Source: Oscillibacter valericigenes (GTDB lineage: Bacteria; Bacillota; Clostridia; Oscillospirales; Oscillospiraceae). Taken from it: a stretch of 39,077 bases of DNA. Below are positions 15,369-22,931 of the stretch, one piece after another. The DNA is taken from contig NZ_JAFBIS010000020.1 of the NCBI RefSeq assembly GCF_021531435.1, positions 1-39,077 on the forward strand, in the 5' to 3' direction. A program made the translations under genes and the position numbers. Positions within the stretch are counted from its first letter, which is position 1; every line of letters begins with the position of its first letter. A model generated the notes under the pieces. The model was not told the origin of the DNA, searched no databases, and worked only from the letters and a program-made list of their open reading frames with translations.

Positions 15369-16722
15369 ACGCCGCGCCGTGGTCTGCGGCATCCTGGCGC
15401 TGCTGCTGGCGGCGGGCTTGACCGTGTTCCTGGTCAAGTACCTGCTCAGCGGCGGCGATTGGGCCTCCTCGCCCTTTAACCGCCATCTCTACGACACCAG
15501 CGGCCAGTTGGTGGTGGGTAGCGTGCTGGACAGGGACGGCGATGTGCTGTCCGCCGGAGAAAACGGGAAGCGCACCTACTACAACAACGAGACGGTCCGC
15601 AAGGCCACGCTCCACGCTGTGGGCGACCTTCAGGGCAACATTGGCACCGGGGCGCTGAACGCCTTTGCCGACAAGCTGACAGGCTATGACCTCCTGAACG
15701 GCGCCTTCGGCGCCGACCAGGGCTCGGAGCTGTACATGACCATCGACGCCCGGTACAATTACGAGGCATATCAGGCGCTGAACGGCCACGCGGGCACCGT
15801 GGCGGTGTACAACTATAAGACCGGGGAAATCTTATGCATGGTCTCCGCCCCAAGCTATGACCCGCTGAACGTGCCCAAGGACATTGAGACCAACGACCGC
15901 TACAAGGGCGCCTACCTGAACCGCTTCTTGTCCTCCACATTCACCCCCGGCTCCGTCTACAAAACTGTGACGCTGACGGCGGCGCTGGAGCAGATCCCGG
16001 ATATAGAGGACCGCACCTGGACCTGCACGGGCAGCGTCCAGATCGGGGACGAGACTATTATCTGCTCCGGCACCCACGGGGAGCAGCACATCGGCGACGC
16101 CTTCGCCAACAGCTGCAACGTGGCGTTCGCGCAGATCGCGGAGGAGCTGGGCGCGGACACGATGAAAAAATATACGGAAAAGGCGGGGCTGACGGACAGC
16201 TATTCCATTGACGGCCTGCCTACTGCCAAGGGCACTTTTCACTGGACGGACATTACCGCCGGACAGCTTGGCTGGGCCGGCGTAGGCCAGTACAAGGATC
16301 AGGTGAATCCCTGCTCCCTGATGGTCTATATGGGCGCCGTGGCAAACGGCGGCAAGGCGGCAAAGCCCTACCTGATTCAAAAGACGGTTTCTGCCCTGGG
16401 GATCCCGTCGCTGCCCCATATCACCACGAAGACCGGGACGCTGGCCGCTTCCGGTACGGCGAAGAAGCTGGCGGACATGATGGCGGCCAATGTGGAAAAG
16501 ACATACGGCACCAACCGCTTTCCCAATATGGACATCTGCGCCAAATCCGGCACCGCCGAAGTGGGAGAGGGGCAGACGCCCCACGCCTGGTTCGCGGGCT
16601 TCCTGCGGAACGAGGACGCGCCTTACGCCTTTGTGGTGCTGGTGGAAAACGGCGGCGGCGGCAGCTCCGTGGCAGGCACGGTGGCGGGCAAGGTGCTGGA
16701 CATCATGGTAAACGGATATTAA
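15355..16722 (+). CDS. Class B penicillin-binding protein, PbpA type
   Basis: A 455-residue peptidoglycan transpeptidase, partner of the overlapping SEDS protein. A single N-terminal membrane anchor (about 8-30) leads to a short pedestal domain and the penicillin-binding domain. The active-site serine motif is Ser200-Val-Tyr-Lys203 in TPGSVYK; the second motif is Ser253-Cys-Asn255; the third is Lys397-Ser-Gly-Thr400. It is shorter than FtsI or PBP2 and resembles actinobacterial PbpA, which lies next to rodA. The ATG at 15355 has GAGGAGG inside the preceding gene. The pair probably forms a septal or elongation synthase; which one cannot be told from sequence alone. Confidence 0.9.
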   Translation: MKKIERRAVVCGILALLLAAGLTVFLVKYLLSGGDWASSPFNRHLYDTSGQLVVGSVLDRDGDVLSAGENGKRTYYNNETVRKATLHAVGDLQGNIGTGALNAFADKLTGYDLLNGAFGADQGSELYMTIDARYNYEAYQALNGHAGTVAVYNYKTGEILCMVSAPSYDPLNVPKDIETNDRYKGAYLNRFLSSTFTPGSVYKTVTLTAALEQIPDIEDRTWTCTGSVQIGDETIICSGTHGEQHIGDAFANSCNVAFAQIAEELGADTMKKYTEKAGLTDSYSIDGLPTAKGTFHWTDITAGQLGWAGVGQYKDQVNPCSLMVYMGAVANGGKAAKPYLIQKTVSALGIPSLPHITTKTGTLAASGTAKKLADMMAANVEKTYGTNRFPNMDICAKSGTAEVGEGQTPHAWFAGFLRNEDAPYAFVVLVENGGGGSSVAGTVAGKVLDIMVNGY

Positions 16723-16734
16723 GGAGAAATAGAA

Positions 16735-17031
16735 ATGAAGAAAAAGGGACTGCTGCTGCGGACAGAGAAGCAGCTCAACGGAGGGGCGATCGTTTCCGGC
16801 GTGGGCTTCCTTCTGTACCTGGCTGCAAAAGCACTTGGCTGGGAGACAACGGCAGGCAGCGTCTGCTGTGTGTTTGGCCTGATCGCTGTATGGACATTTC
16901 TGTCTGCCGCCGTGGTGCGGAAAAAGGATAAAGAGACTGTCAGCTATAATCTCCTCTGGGGCACCGGAGCGCTGGCCCTGCTGCTGGGCGCCTGCGCGGT
17001 GCTGACCATCCGGCAGAGATTGGGCCTGTAA
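16735..17031 (+). CDS. Small three-helix membrane protein
   Basis: A 98-residue protein that I do not recognise. It has three hydrophobic helices (about 17-33, 40-61 and 73-91), with a basic loop (RKKDKE) between the second and third. TAAGGAG is followed eight bases later by the ATG. It starts 12 bases after the PBP gene and ends just before a terminator, so it is the third gene of the cell-wall operon. It may assist or regulate the FHA-FtsW/PBP pair; that is inference from position only. Confidence 0.75.
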   Translation: MKKKGLLLRTEKQLNGGAIVSGVGFLLYLAAKALGWETTAGSVCCVFGLIAVWTFLSAAVVRKKDKETVSYNLLWGTGALALLLGACAVLTIRQRLGL

Positions 17032-17035
17032 AAAG

Positions 17036-17153
17036 AAAGCCACGCCTTACGGCGTGGCTTTTTCATTGGAATCTCATACGTCTTTCCCAGTGCGCGGGTC
17101 ATAGCGCAAGCCCCACGTTGGACCTGAATTTGCCCGCTCCCGGGGGGCAGCGC
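17036..17153 (-). ncRNA. Candidate structured small RNA, about 120 nt
   Basis: No protein fits this stretch. On the minus strand an extended -10, TGTTAAAAT, lies at 17158-17166, with a weak -35 about 17 bases before it. From the predicted start near 17153 the RNA opens with GCGCTGCCCC, which pairs with GGGGCTTGCGC (17144-17153 with 17104-17114) as a nine-pair stem with a small internal loop. A loop rich in conserved-looking blocks (CAGGTCCAACG) lies between. The 3' half has GACGTATGAGATTCC, and it ends in the strong hairpin at 17037-17060 with a T-rich tail. Size and layout suit a stable housekeeping-type RNA; a 6S-like RNA is one option, but I cannot match a family. Neither SRP nor tmRNA signatures are present. 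Confidence 0.45.
17037..17065. terminator. Bidirectional terminator at the end of the cell-wall operon
   Basis: AAGCCACGCC/GGCGTGGCTT with loop TTAC (17037-17046 with 17051-17060) and T5 on the plus strand. On the minus strand TTTCTTTTT follows, so it would also end the candidate small RNA read leftward. Confidence 0.92.
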
Positions 17154-17202
17154 TCCCATTTTAACACGCTCTTTCCAGAAATGCCACAGAGAAACGACAA
17201 AT

Positions 17203-17231
17203 TTTTTGTCAGGACATGTGCCTGACAAAAA
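17203..17231. repeat. Long perfect inverted repeat
   Basis: TTTTTGTCAGG pairs perfectly with CCTGACAAAAA (17203-17213 with 17221-17231) around ACATGTG, itself holding a palindrome. The T run is inside the left arm and the A run follows, so it is not a normal terminator on either strand. It may be a protein-binding site or part of a palindromic repeat. Confidence 0.5.
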
Positions 17232-17266
17232 CACATTGACTCAGCCGCCTTTATCCGCAAGGGGTA

Positions 17267-17346
17267 TGCGATATCCGTAAGGCGCTAAAGCGCCAACGGC
17301 TATCCAAGGGCGGCGTTCGCCAGTGACCGATGTCACTGGTGGGGGG
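17267..17346. repeat. Cluster of intergenic hairpins
   Basis: Three hairpins follow one another: GATA-CCGT-GGCGCT with AGCGCC-ACGG-TATC (about 17269-17304), GGCG/CGCC, and CAGTGAC/GTCACTG. The gap 17066-17423 holds no gene; besides these it contains the candidate RNA, the repeat at 17203 and the metQ terminators. Such clusters are typical of dispersed palindromic repeats. Confidence 0.45.
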
Positions 17347-17350
17347 TTCA

Positions 17351-17419
17351 GCCAAAAAGAGAGAGGAGCCATCGGGCTCCTCTCTCTTTTTGGCGTCTAA
17401 GGGGGATGCAATCCCCCTT
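17351..17419 (-). terminator. metQ: Double terminator after metQ
   Basis: Two hairpins follow the metQ stop. AAGGGGGAT/ATCCCCCTT (17399-17407 with 17411-17419) comes first. Then a perfect 20-bp stem pairs 17351-17370 with 17375-17394 and has five T within the 3' arm on the minus strand. Confidence 0.88.
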
Positions 17420-17423
17420 GGAT

Positions 17424-18278
17424 TTAGAATGCGGGCACCACAGCGCCGTCGTACTTCTCCAGGATGAAGTCGCGGACGGTATCGGAGTGCAGAGCTTCCA
17501 CCAGAGCCTGAACAGCGGCGTTGTTCTCATTGCCTTCCTTGACCACCAGAATGTTCACGTAGGGAGAGTCAGCATCCTCGATGGCCAGAGCGTCCTCCAC
17601 GGGGTTGAAGCCGGCTTCCAGCGCGTAGTTGACGTTGATGACGGCGATGTCCACTTCAGTCAGGGCGTTGGGGACCATGGCGGCCTCCAGCTCGGTGAAG
17701 GTCAGGTTCTTGGGATTCTCAACAATGTCGTTGGGGGTGGCGTCCAGACCGGCGTCATCGCTGAGCTTGATGAGACCCTGGGCCTCCAGCAGCAGCAGGG
17801 CGCGGGCCTCGTTGGTCACGTCGTTGGGGACAGCCACGGTAGCGCCGTCAGCCAGCTCCTCCAGAGAGGCGGTCTTGCCGGCGTAGATGCCCATGGGTTC
17901 GATGTGGACGCCGGCCACGCTCACCAGGTGGGTGCCGTTTTCAGCGTTGAAGTTGTCCAGATAGGGGACATGCTGGAAGTAGTTGGCATCCTCAGCACCC
18001 TCCTCCACGGCGGTGTTGGGGACCACATAGTCGCCGTAGACATGGATCTGCAGGTCGATGCCCTGCTCGGCCAGGATGGGTACGCACTCCTCCAGGATCT
18101 CAGCGTGGGGAGTGGCGGAAGCGGCAACGTTCAGCACGGTGGGTTCCGCGGGAGTCTCAGCGGGGGCTTCGGTCTCAGCGGGCTTCTCCGCGGGGGCAGG
18201 GGTCTCCTTGGAGCCGCCGCAGGCGGCCAGGGACAGGCACAGCACCAGGGCCAGTGCCAGAGTCAGCAGTTTTTTCAT
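17424..18278 (-). CDS. metQ: Methionine ABC transporter substrate-binding lipoprotein
   Basis: A 284-residue lipoprotein of the NlpA/MetQ family that captures methionine outside the cell for MetNI. The signal peptide ends in the lipobox LAAC with Cys20. A Glu/Pro/Ala-rich tether (about 23-48) follows, then the binding domain with LNVAASATPHAEILE, NYFQHVPYLDNFN and NILVVKEGNEN, all typical of the family. GGAGG precedes the ATG. It is last in the T-box-controlled metN-metI-metQ operon, 92 bases after metI; that gap has only a CTGTCC/GGGACAG hairpin. Methionine rather than another amino acid is supported by the AUG specifier of the leader and the C-terminal domain of MetN. Confidence 0.95.
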   Translation of the reverse strand: MKKLLTLALALVLCLSLAACGGSKETPAPAEKPAETEAPAETPAEPTVLNVAASATPHAEILEECVPILAEQGIDLQIHVYGDYVVPNTAVEEGAEDANYFQHVPYLDNFNAENGTHLVSVAGVHIEPMGIYAGKTASLEELADGATVAVPNDVTNEARALLLLEAQGLIKLSDDAGLDATPNDIVENPKNLTFTELEAAMVPNALTEVDIAVINVNYALEAGFNPVEDALAIEDADSPYVNILVVKEGNENNAAVQALVEALHSDTVRDFILEKYDGAVVPAF

Positions 18279-18370
18279 TGTTCTTTTCCTCCAATACTTT
18301 TTGGGATTTTTTATTTCAAACGGCTGTCCGGAATTCCAGGGACAGGCGGTGAAACCGATGAAATGGACGT

Positions 18371-19114
18371 TTATTTGGTGTGGGTGAAGCGGGCCAGCAT
18401 TTCCAGAGGCCCAAAGCCCTTCTTGTGTCCGCTGTCCAGGCGCTTGTCGATGCGGGCCGACACATGGCTGAAAACGGATTGAATGAGCTGCACCAGGACG
18501 ATCAGGAAGATGACCGTTACCAGCAGCATAGGGGGATAGCGGCGCTGATAGCCGTAGCGGATAGCCAGGTCGCCCAGGCCGCCCGCGCCGATGGCGCCGG
18601 CGATGGCGGTGTAGGCCAGGATGGTCACGATGGAGATGGCGCCGCCCAGTACCAGAGAGGGCTTCGACTCCGGCAGGTAGACCTTCCAGACGATCTGGAA
18701 CGTGGACGCGCCCATGGACTGGGCTGCCTCCACCACGCCGGCGTCCACCTCCGACAGGGAGGTCTCCACCATACGGGCGATGAAGGGGGCCGCCGAGACC
18801 ACCAGGGGAACGATGGCGCCCCGGACGCCGATCTTGGTGCCCACGATGAGCTTTGTGAAATCCATGATGGCGACCATCAAAATGATGAAGGGGAGGGACC
18901 GTCCCACGTTGATGATCCAGCCCAAAACCTTGTAGATGACGTTGTTGGGGCGGATGCCGTGGGGCTGGGTCAGGATCAGGGCAACGCCCAGGGGCAGGCC
19001 CAGCAGGTAGGCGAACACCGTGGAGATGCCGGTCATGACCAGGGTGTCAACGGTGCCGTCCAGCAGCAGGGGACCGTATTTGGTCCAAAATTCAGCAGTC
19101 AGAAGATCAGCCAT
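18371..19114 (-). CDS. metI: Methionine ABC transporter permease
   Basis: A 247-residue permease with about five membrane helices. The ABC-coupling EAA loop is visible as EAAQSMGASTFQIVWKVYLPES near residues 128-149. The N-terminal VDTLVMTGISTVFAYLLGLPLGV and later AGAIGAGGLGDLAIRYGYQRY-like segment are MetI hallmarks. It is about 30 residues longer than E. coli MetI, the extra being a basic C-terminal tail (RIDKRLDSGHKKG). Its ATG lies inside the end of metN (8-base overlap), with GGAGG eight bases upstream, so translation is coupled. Confidence 0.94.
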   Translation of the reverse strand: MADLLTAEFWTKYGPLLLDGTVDTLVMTGISTVFAYLLGLPLGVALILTQPHGIRPNNVIYKVLGWIINVGRSLPFIILMVAIMDFTKLIVGTKIGVRGAIVPLVVSAAPFIARMVETSLSEVDAGVVEAAQSMGASTFQIVWKVYLPESKPSLVLGGAISIVTILAYTAIAGAIGAGGLGDLAIRYGYQRRYPPMLLVTVIFLIVLVQLIQSVFSHVSARIDKRLDSGHKKGFGPLEMLARFTHTK

Positions 19115-20123
19115 GGTATTCCACCTCCTCCGCGGAAACGTTGGGCTGGGAACGGATGTAGCTCAGGGCTTTGGCGGCCTCGTTGGGGTCGTCCGGCAGC
19201 CCCAGCAGCATGGTGCCGAAGGCCTTGCCGTCGATGTTGCGGGTGTCTGCGCCCAGAATATTTACCTTGACGCCCAGGTCGATGGCAAGAGATGCGATGA
19301 GGGGCTGATAGGCCGTGCCGCCGTTGAATGCCACGCGGACGGCGTGGGTCCCGGCGGGATACTGGGCCACGCTGACGCCGCCGGGATACACCAGGCGGCG
19401 GGCCGCGTCGGTGGAGGGATGGGAGAAGATGTCTTCCACATCGCCCTGCTCCGCCACCACGCCGCCATCCAGAATGGCGACACGGGAGCAAATTTCCTCA
19501 ATGACGCTCATCTGGTGGGTGATGACCACCACCGTCACGCCCAGCTTGGCGTTCAGGTCTTTCAGCAGGGCCAGAATGGAAGCGGTGGTGGTGGGGTCCA
19601 GCGCGGAGGTGGCCTCGTCACAGAGGAGCACCTTGGGGTCCGTTGCCAGGGCGCGGGCGATGGCCACCCGCTGCTTCTGGCCGCCGGAGAGCTGGGAGGG
19701 ATAGGCGTCGGCCTTGTCACGCAGGCCCACGATCTCCAGCAGTTCTACCGCCCGCTTTTTCGCCTGGGCAGCGGGGATGCCGCAAAGCTCCATGGGGAAG
19801 CAGACGTTTTTCAGACAGGTGCGCTGCATCAGCAGGTTAAAGCTCTGGAAAATCATGGTGACATCACGGCGGGCCAGCCGCAGCTCCTTTTCGGAGAGGG
19901 CCGTCATCTCCTTGCCGTCCACGATGACGGTGCCGGAGGTGGGGCGCTCCAGCAGGTTGATACACCGGACCAGCGTGGACTTGCCCGCACCGGAAAGGCC
20001 GATGATGCCGAAGATCTCACCCTGCTTGATGTCCAGATTGATGTCCTCAAGGGCGTGGACGGCGGTGTCGCCCTCGCCGAAGGTCTTGGTCAGATGCTGG
20101 ATCTGGATGATGGATTCGCTCAC
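19107..20123 (-). CDS. metN: Methionine ABC transporter ATP-binding protein
   Basis: A 338-residue ATPase that powers methionine import. Walker A is GLSGAGKST at 42-50, the Q-loop lies near Gln93, the signature LSGGQ is at 145-149, and Walker B VLLCDE at 165-170 is followed by the His switch in VVITHQMSV. A C-terminal NIL domain (about 262-335) is the methionine-sensing domain that gives trans-inhibition in E. coli MetN; here it includes VRVAFNGGTAYQPLIASLA. The start codon is GTG, with AGGAGA ten bases upstream. First gene of the operon after a T-box leader, so import should rise when charged tRNA-Met is scarce. Confidence 0.95.
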   Translation of the reverse strand: MSESIIQIQHLTKTFGEGDTAVHALEDINLDIKQGEIFGIIGLSGAGKSTLVRCINLLERPTSGTVIVDGKEMTALSEKELRLARRDVTMIFQSFNLLMQRTCLKNVCFPMELCGIPAAQAKKRAVELLEIVGLRDKADAYPSQLSGGQKQRVAIARALATDPKVLLCDEATSALDPTTTASILALLKDLNAKLGVTVVVITHQMSVIEEICSRVAILDGGVVAEQGDVEDIFSHPSTDAARRLVYPGGVSVAQYPAGTHAVRVAFNGGTAYQPLIASLAIDLGVKVNILGADTRNIDGKAFGTMLLGLPDDPNEAAKALSYIRSQPNVSAEEVEYHG

Positions 20124-20156
20124 AATATCGAATCTCCTTTATCTGTATTTTGTTGC

Positions 20157-20446
20157 AACAAAAAAGTCCTTGATGCCATGCATCAAGGACGACAGATTTG
20201 CCGTGGTACCACCTTGGTTCGCACACTTTCTCACGAAAGCGGCCTTTGAGAGTGCCAACACACTCCTGCGCTGTGACGTGCGCTCACGTCGTGACCTATG
20301 CATCCGCGGTCGGCCACGCAACTCCGAGACCATGTTCGGCAAGCCCTTCCGTACCCCTTTCCACCAACCGGGGCTCTCTGCGGCGTATCTGCCTGCTTAC
20401 TCTTCTCTTCATCGTCTTTGCGGTATGGAATTGTCCTGTTATCTGT
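20157..20446 (-). promoter_or_regulatory. T-box leader, methionine specific
   Basis: The minus-strand leader of metNIQ has the T-box antiterminator core AGGTGGTACCACGG (20201-20215). Stem I elements include GATGAAGAGAAGAGTAAG and AGAGAGCC upstream. The specifier position reads GAAC-ATG-GTC, with AUG at 20331-20333, matching methionine. The competing terminator is GTCCTTGATGC/GCATCAAGGAC (20166-20176 with 20180-20190) followed by six T. A further 16-base palindrome TTTTGTTGCAACAAAA (20147-20162) overlaps the T tract. Confidence 0.93.
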
Positions 20447-20451
20447 TCCAT

Positions 20452-20480
20452 AGTTTACATGCTATCGGTTTTGCTGTCAA
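20452..20480 (-). promoter_or_regulatory. Promoter of the metNIQ T-box transcript
   Basis: TTGACA (20475-20480), 17 bases, TAAACT (20452-20457) on the minus strand; start expected near 20445, right before the T-box. Confidence 0.85.
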
Positions 20481-20575
20481 CGGGCGAAATGGACAGAAAG
20501 ATAAAAAGGGAATCCCGGAAAACTGGCAGAATTGACAAGGTGGTAAAAAATTCTGACGGATAGGGCGGTATCGGA

Positions 20576-20604
20576 TTGAAAGGCGGCGGTAAAACTGCTA
20601 TTAT
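20576..20604 (+). promoter_or_regulatory. Promoter of the DUF368 gene
   Basis: TTGAAA (20576-20581), 17 bases, TATTAT (20599-20604). It diverges from the metNIQ promoter; the 95 bases between hold no other visible feature. Confidence 0.75.
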
Positions 20605-20633
20605 GTTGGGCAGAAAAAGAGAGGAGGGTGGCT

Positions 20634-21476
20634 GTGGCGAGACCTTATGCGCAGAACGCGGTGATCCGCTGGCTGCGGGACCTGCTGTGCGGCTTTCTGA
20701 TCGGCGCCGGGGCCATCCTGCCGGGGGTCTCCGGCGGCGTGCTGGCGGTGGTGTTCGACATTTACCGCCCCTTCATGGAGGTGCTGACCCGGCCCTGGAC
20801 AGCCATTCCTAAGTATTGGAAGTGGTTCCCGCCCATTGCTCTGGGCTGGTGCGCGGGTTTCCTGGGCTTTGCGAAGGGCATCGCCACGGCGATGAACCTG
20901 TCTGATACCGTGACGATCTGGCTGTTTATCGGCCTGATCGTGGGCACCGTGCCGTCACTGTTCCGGGAGGCCGGGAAAGAGGGGCGCTCCGCCGCCTCCT
21001 GGACCAGCCTGCTGCTGTGCGCCGCCGCGATCTTTGCCGGACTGTTCTATGTCAGCCGTATCCTGTGCGTCACGGTGAAACCGAATTTCTGGTGGTATAA
21101 CTTCTGCGGCGTGCTGTGGGGGGTGAGCATCGTCATCCCCGGCATGACCTCCTCCTCGGTGATGATGGCTCTGGGGCTGTACCAGCCTATGCTGGAGGGC
21201 CTGGCCCGGCTGGACCTGCTGGTGCTGTCCGCCTGTCTGCCGGGGCTGGCGCTGTCGGTGATATTGCTGGCCCGGATGGTGAGCTGGTTTTTCCACCGCC
21301 ACTACTCTGTGGCGTTCCACGGGATTTTGGGTATCGTGCTGGCCTCCACCCTGGTCATCATCCCCACGGAATATACGGGAGCGGGAGAGATGGCTCTGTC
21401 GGCTGTGTGCTGCGTGGGCGGTTTTCTGCTGGCCTATTTCCTGGCCCGGCTGGATAAACGGATCCAGGGAACGTAA
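20634..21476 (+). CDS. DUF368 membrane protein, polyprenyl-phosphate transporter type
   Basis: A 280-residue membrane protein of the DUF368 family. Members (PopT) have been linked to recycling of undecaprenyl phosphate, the lipid carrier of cell-wall precursors. The family signature GAGAILPGVSGGVLAVVFDIY occurs near residue 24, and the related second motif VSIVIPGMTSSSVMMALGLYQPM near 164, showing the internal repeat. About eight helices are visible. I chose GTG at 20634: GAGGAGG (20621-20627) is six bases away, whereas the GTG at 20628 touches it. It is a single-gene unit and fits with the other envelope genes in the window. Transport activity is inferred from family work. Confidence 0.88.
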   Translation: MARPYAQNAVIRWLRDLLCGFLIGAGAILPGVSGGVLAVVFDIYRPFMEVLTRPWTAIPKYWKWFPPIALGWCAGFLGFAKGIATAMNLSDTVTIWLFIGLIVGTVPSLFREAGKEGRSAASWTSLLLCAAAIFAGLFYVSRILCVTVKPNFWWYNFCGVLWGVSIVIPGMTSSSVMMALGLYQPMLEGLARLDLLVLSACLPGLALSVILLARMVSWFFHRHYSVAFHGILGIVLASTLVIIPTEYTGAGEMALSAVCCVGGFLLAYFLARLDKRIQGT

Positions 21477-21477
21477 A

Positions 21478-21506
21478 AAGGACGCTCAAAAGAGCGTCCT
21501 TTTTTG
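21478..21506. terminator. Bidirectional terminator between convergent genes
   Basis: AAGGACGCTC/GAGCGTCCTT with loop AAAA, T6 on the plus strand and A5 on the left, ending both the DUF368 gene and the minus-strand PLP enzyme gene. Confidence 0.92.
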
Positions 21507-22787
21507 TTACAGCTTCACGATACCGGCCTCCACCAGCTTCTGCAGGCTCATCAGGATGCCCAGCTTGGCGTGGTACCAGGTCAGGCCGCCCTGGAAATAG
21601 ACGGCGTAGGGCTCCCGGATGGGGCCGTCGGCGGACAACTCAATGCTGCTGCCCTGGACGAAAGCGCCCGCCGCCATGATGACGTCACTGTCATAGCCGG
21701 GCATGGCCCAGGGCTCCGGGGTGACGTAGCTGTCCACCGGCGCGGCGGACTGAATGCCCTTGCAGAAGGCCACCATAGCCTCCCGGCTGCCCAAAGTGAC
21801 GGCCTGGATGATGTCGTGGCGGCTCTCCGTGGCGTTGGGGACACAAGCAAATCCCAGCTTTTCATAGATGTTGGCGGCAAAAATGGCGCCTTTCAGCGCG
21901 CCGGACACCACCGTGGGAGAAAGGAACAGGCCCTGATAGAAGGAGGGCATCAACCCCAGGTTGGCGCCGACCTCCTGACCCAGACCAGGGGCGGAGAGGC
22001 GGTAGGCGCAGCGCTCCACGCACTCCTTGGTGCCGCAGATGTAGCCGCCGATGGGGGCAAGGCCGCCGCCGGGGTTCTTGATAAGGCTGCCGACCACCAT
22101 GTCGGCGCCCAGGTCGGAGGGCTCGATGCGCTCCACAAACTCGCCGTAGCAGTTGTCCACCATGACCTTCACATCCGGCTTCACGGACTTGCAGAAGGCG
22201 ATCAGCTCACCGATCTGCTCCACGGAGAAACTGGGCCGGGTGGCGTAGCCTTTGGACCGTTGGATGGTGATGAGCTTGGTGCGGTCGTTGATCTTCTCCC
22301 GGATGGCGTCGTAGTCAAAGGAGCCGTCGGGCTTTAAATCGGCCTGGGCATAGGTCACGCCGTATTCTTTCAGGGAGCACTTGCTCTCCCGGATGCCGAT
22401 GACCTCCTCCAGGGTATCGTAGGGCGCGCCCACGGGAGAGAGCAGCTCGTCGCCGGGCAGCAGGTTGGCGGACAGGGCCACCGTCAGGGCGTGGGTGCCG
22501 CAGGTGATCTGGGGTCGAACCAGGGCGGCCTCGGTGTGGAACACGTCGGCGTAGACCCGCTCCAGGTTGTCCCGTCCCTCGTCATCGTAGCCGTAGCCGG
22601 TGGTAGCGGCGAAATGAGTGGCGTTGACCCGGTTTTTCTGCATGGCGGCCAGAACCTTGCACTGGTTGTACTCCGCCGTCTGGTCGATGGCCTCAAACCG
22701 GGAACGCAGGCTTTCCAGCACCGTTTCCCCGTATTCATACACAGCCCGGCTGACGCCAAGCTGTTCGTACATGTTCTCGATTTCCAT
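21507..22787 (-). CDS. Methionine gamma-lyase family protein (YnbB-like PLP enzyme)
   Basis: A PLP-dependent enzyme of the Cys/Met-metabolism-related family often labelled aluminium resistance protein or methionine gamma-lyase family (PF06838 type). About 426 residues. Recognised by TTGYGYDDEGRDNLERVYA near 62, RPQITCGTHA near 91, VDNCYGEFVE near 210, and GSLIKNPGGGLAPIGGYI near 233, where the Lys is the predicted PLP-binding residue. True activity is not established for the family; sulfur amino-acid breakdown is the usual guess. ATG at 22787 is preferred because AAGGA ends eight bases upstream; an ATG at 22796 touches that site. No promoter is obvious. Its place between metNIQ and metH may be coincidence but fits a methionine theme. 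Confidence 0.85.
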   Translation of the reverse strand: MEIENMYEQLGVSRAVYEYGETVLESLRSRFEAIDQTAEYNQCKVLAAMQKNRVNATHFAATTGYGYDDEGRDNLERVYADVFHTEAALVRPQITCGTHALTVALSANLLPGDELLSPVGAPYDTLEEVIGIRESKCSLKEYGVTYAQADLKPDGSFDYDAIREKINDRTKLITIQRSKGYATRPSFSVEQIGELIAFCKSVKPDVKVMVDNCYGEFVERIEPSDLGADMVVGSLIKNPGGGLAPIGGYICGTKECVERCAYRLSAPGLGQEVGANLGLMPSFYQGLFLSPTVVSGALKGAIFAANIYEKLGFACVPNATESRHDIIQAVTLGSREAMVAFCKGIQSAAPVDSYVTPEPWAMPGYDSDVIMAAGAFVQGSSIELSADGPIREPYAVYFQGGLTWYHAKLGILMSLQKLVEAGIVKL

Positions 22788-22875
22788 GGTTTCCATCCTT
22801 TTTCACGTATTTCTCGCACAAGTGCTGATTATAGCAGGAGAGGGAGGAAATAGCAAGCAAAACTCCCCGGAAATC

Positions 22876-22904
22876 TTGCAATCACAGGGAAAAAACACTA
22901 CAAT
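22876..22904 (+). promoter_or_regulatory. Promoter of the CatA-like gene
   Basis: TTGCAA (22876-22881), 17 bases, TACAAT (22899-22904), 27 bases before the ATG. Confidence 0.75.
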
Positions 22905-22931
22905 GGAGAAAACGGGAATGGGAGAAAGAAA

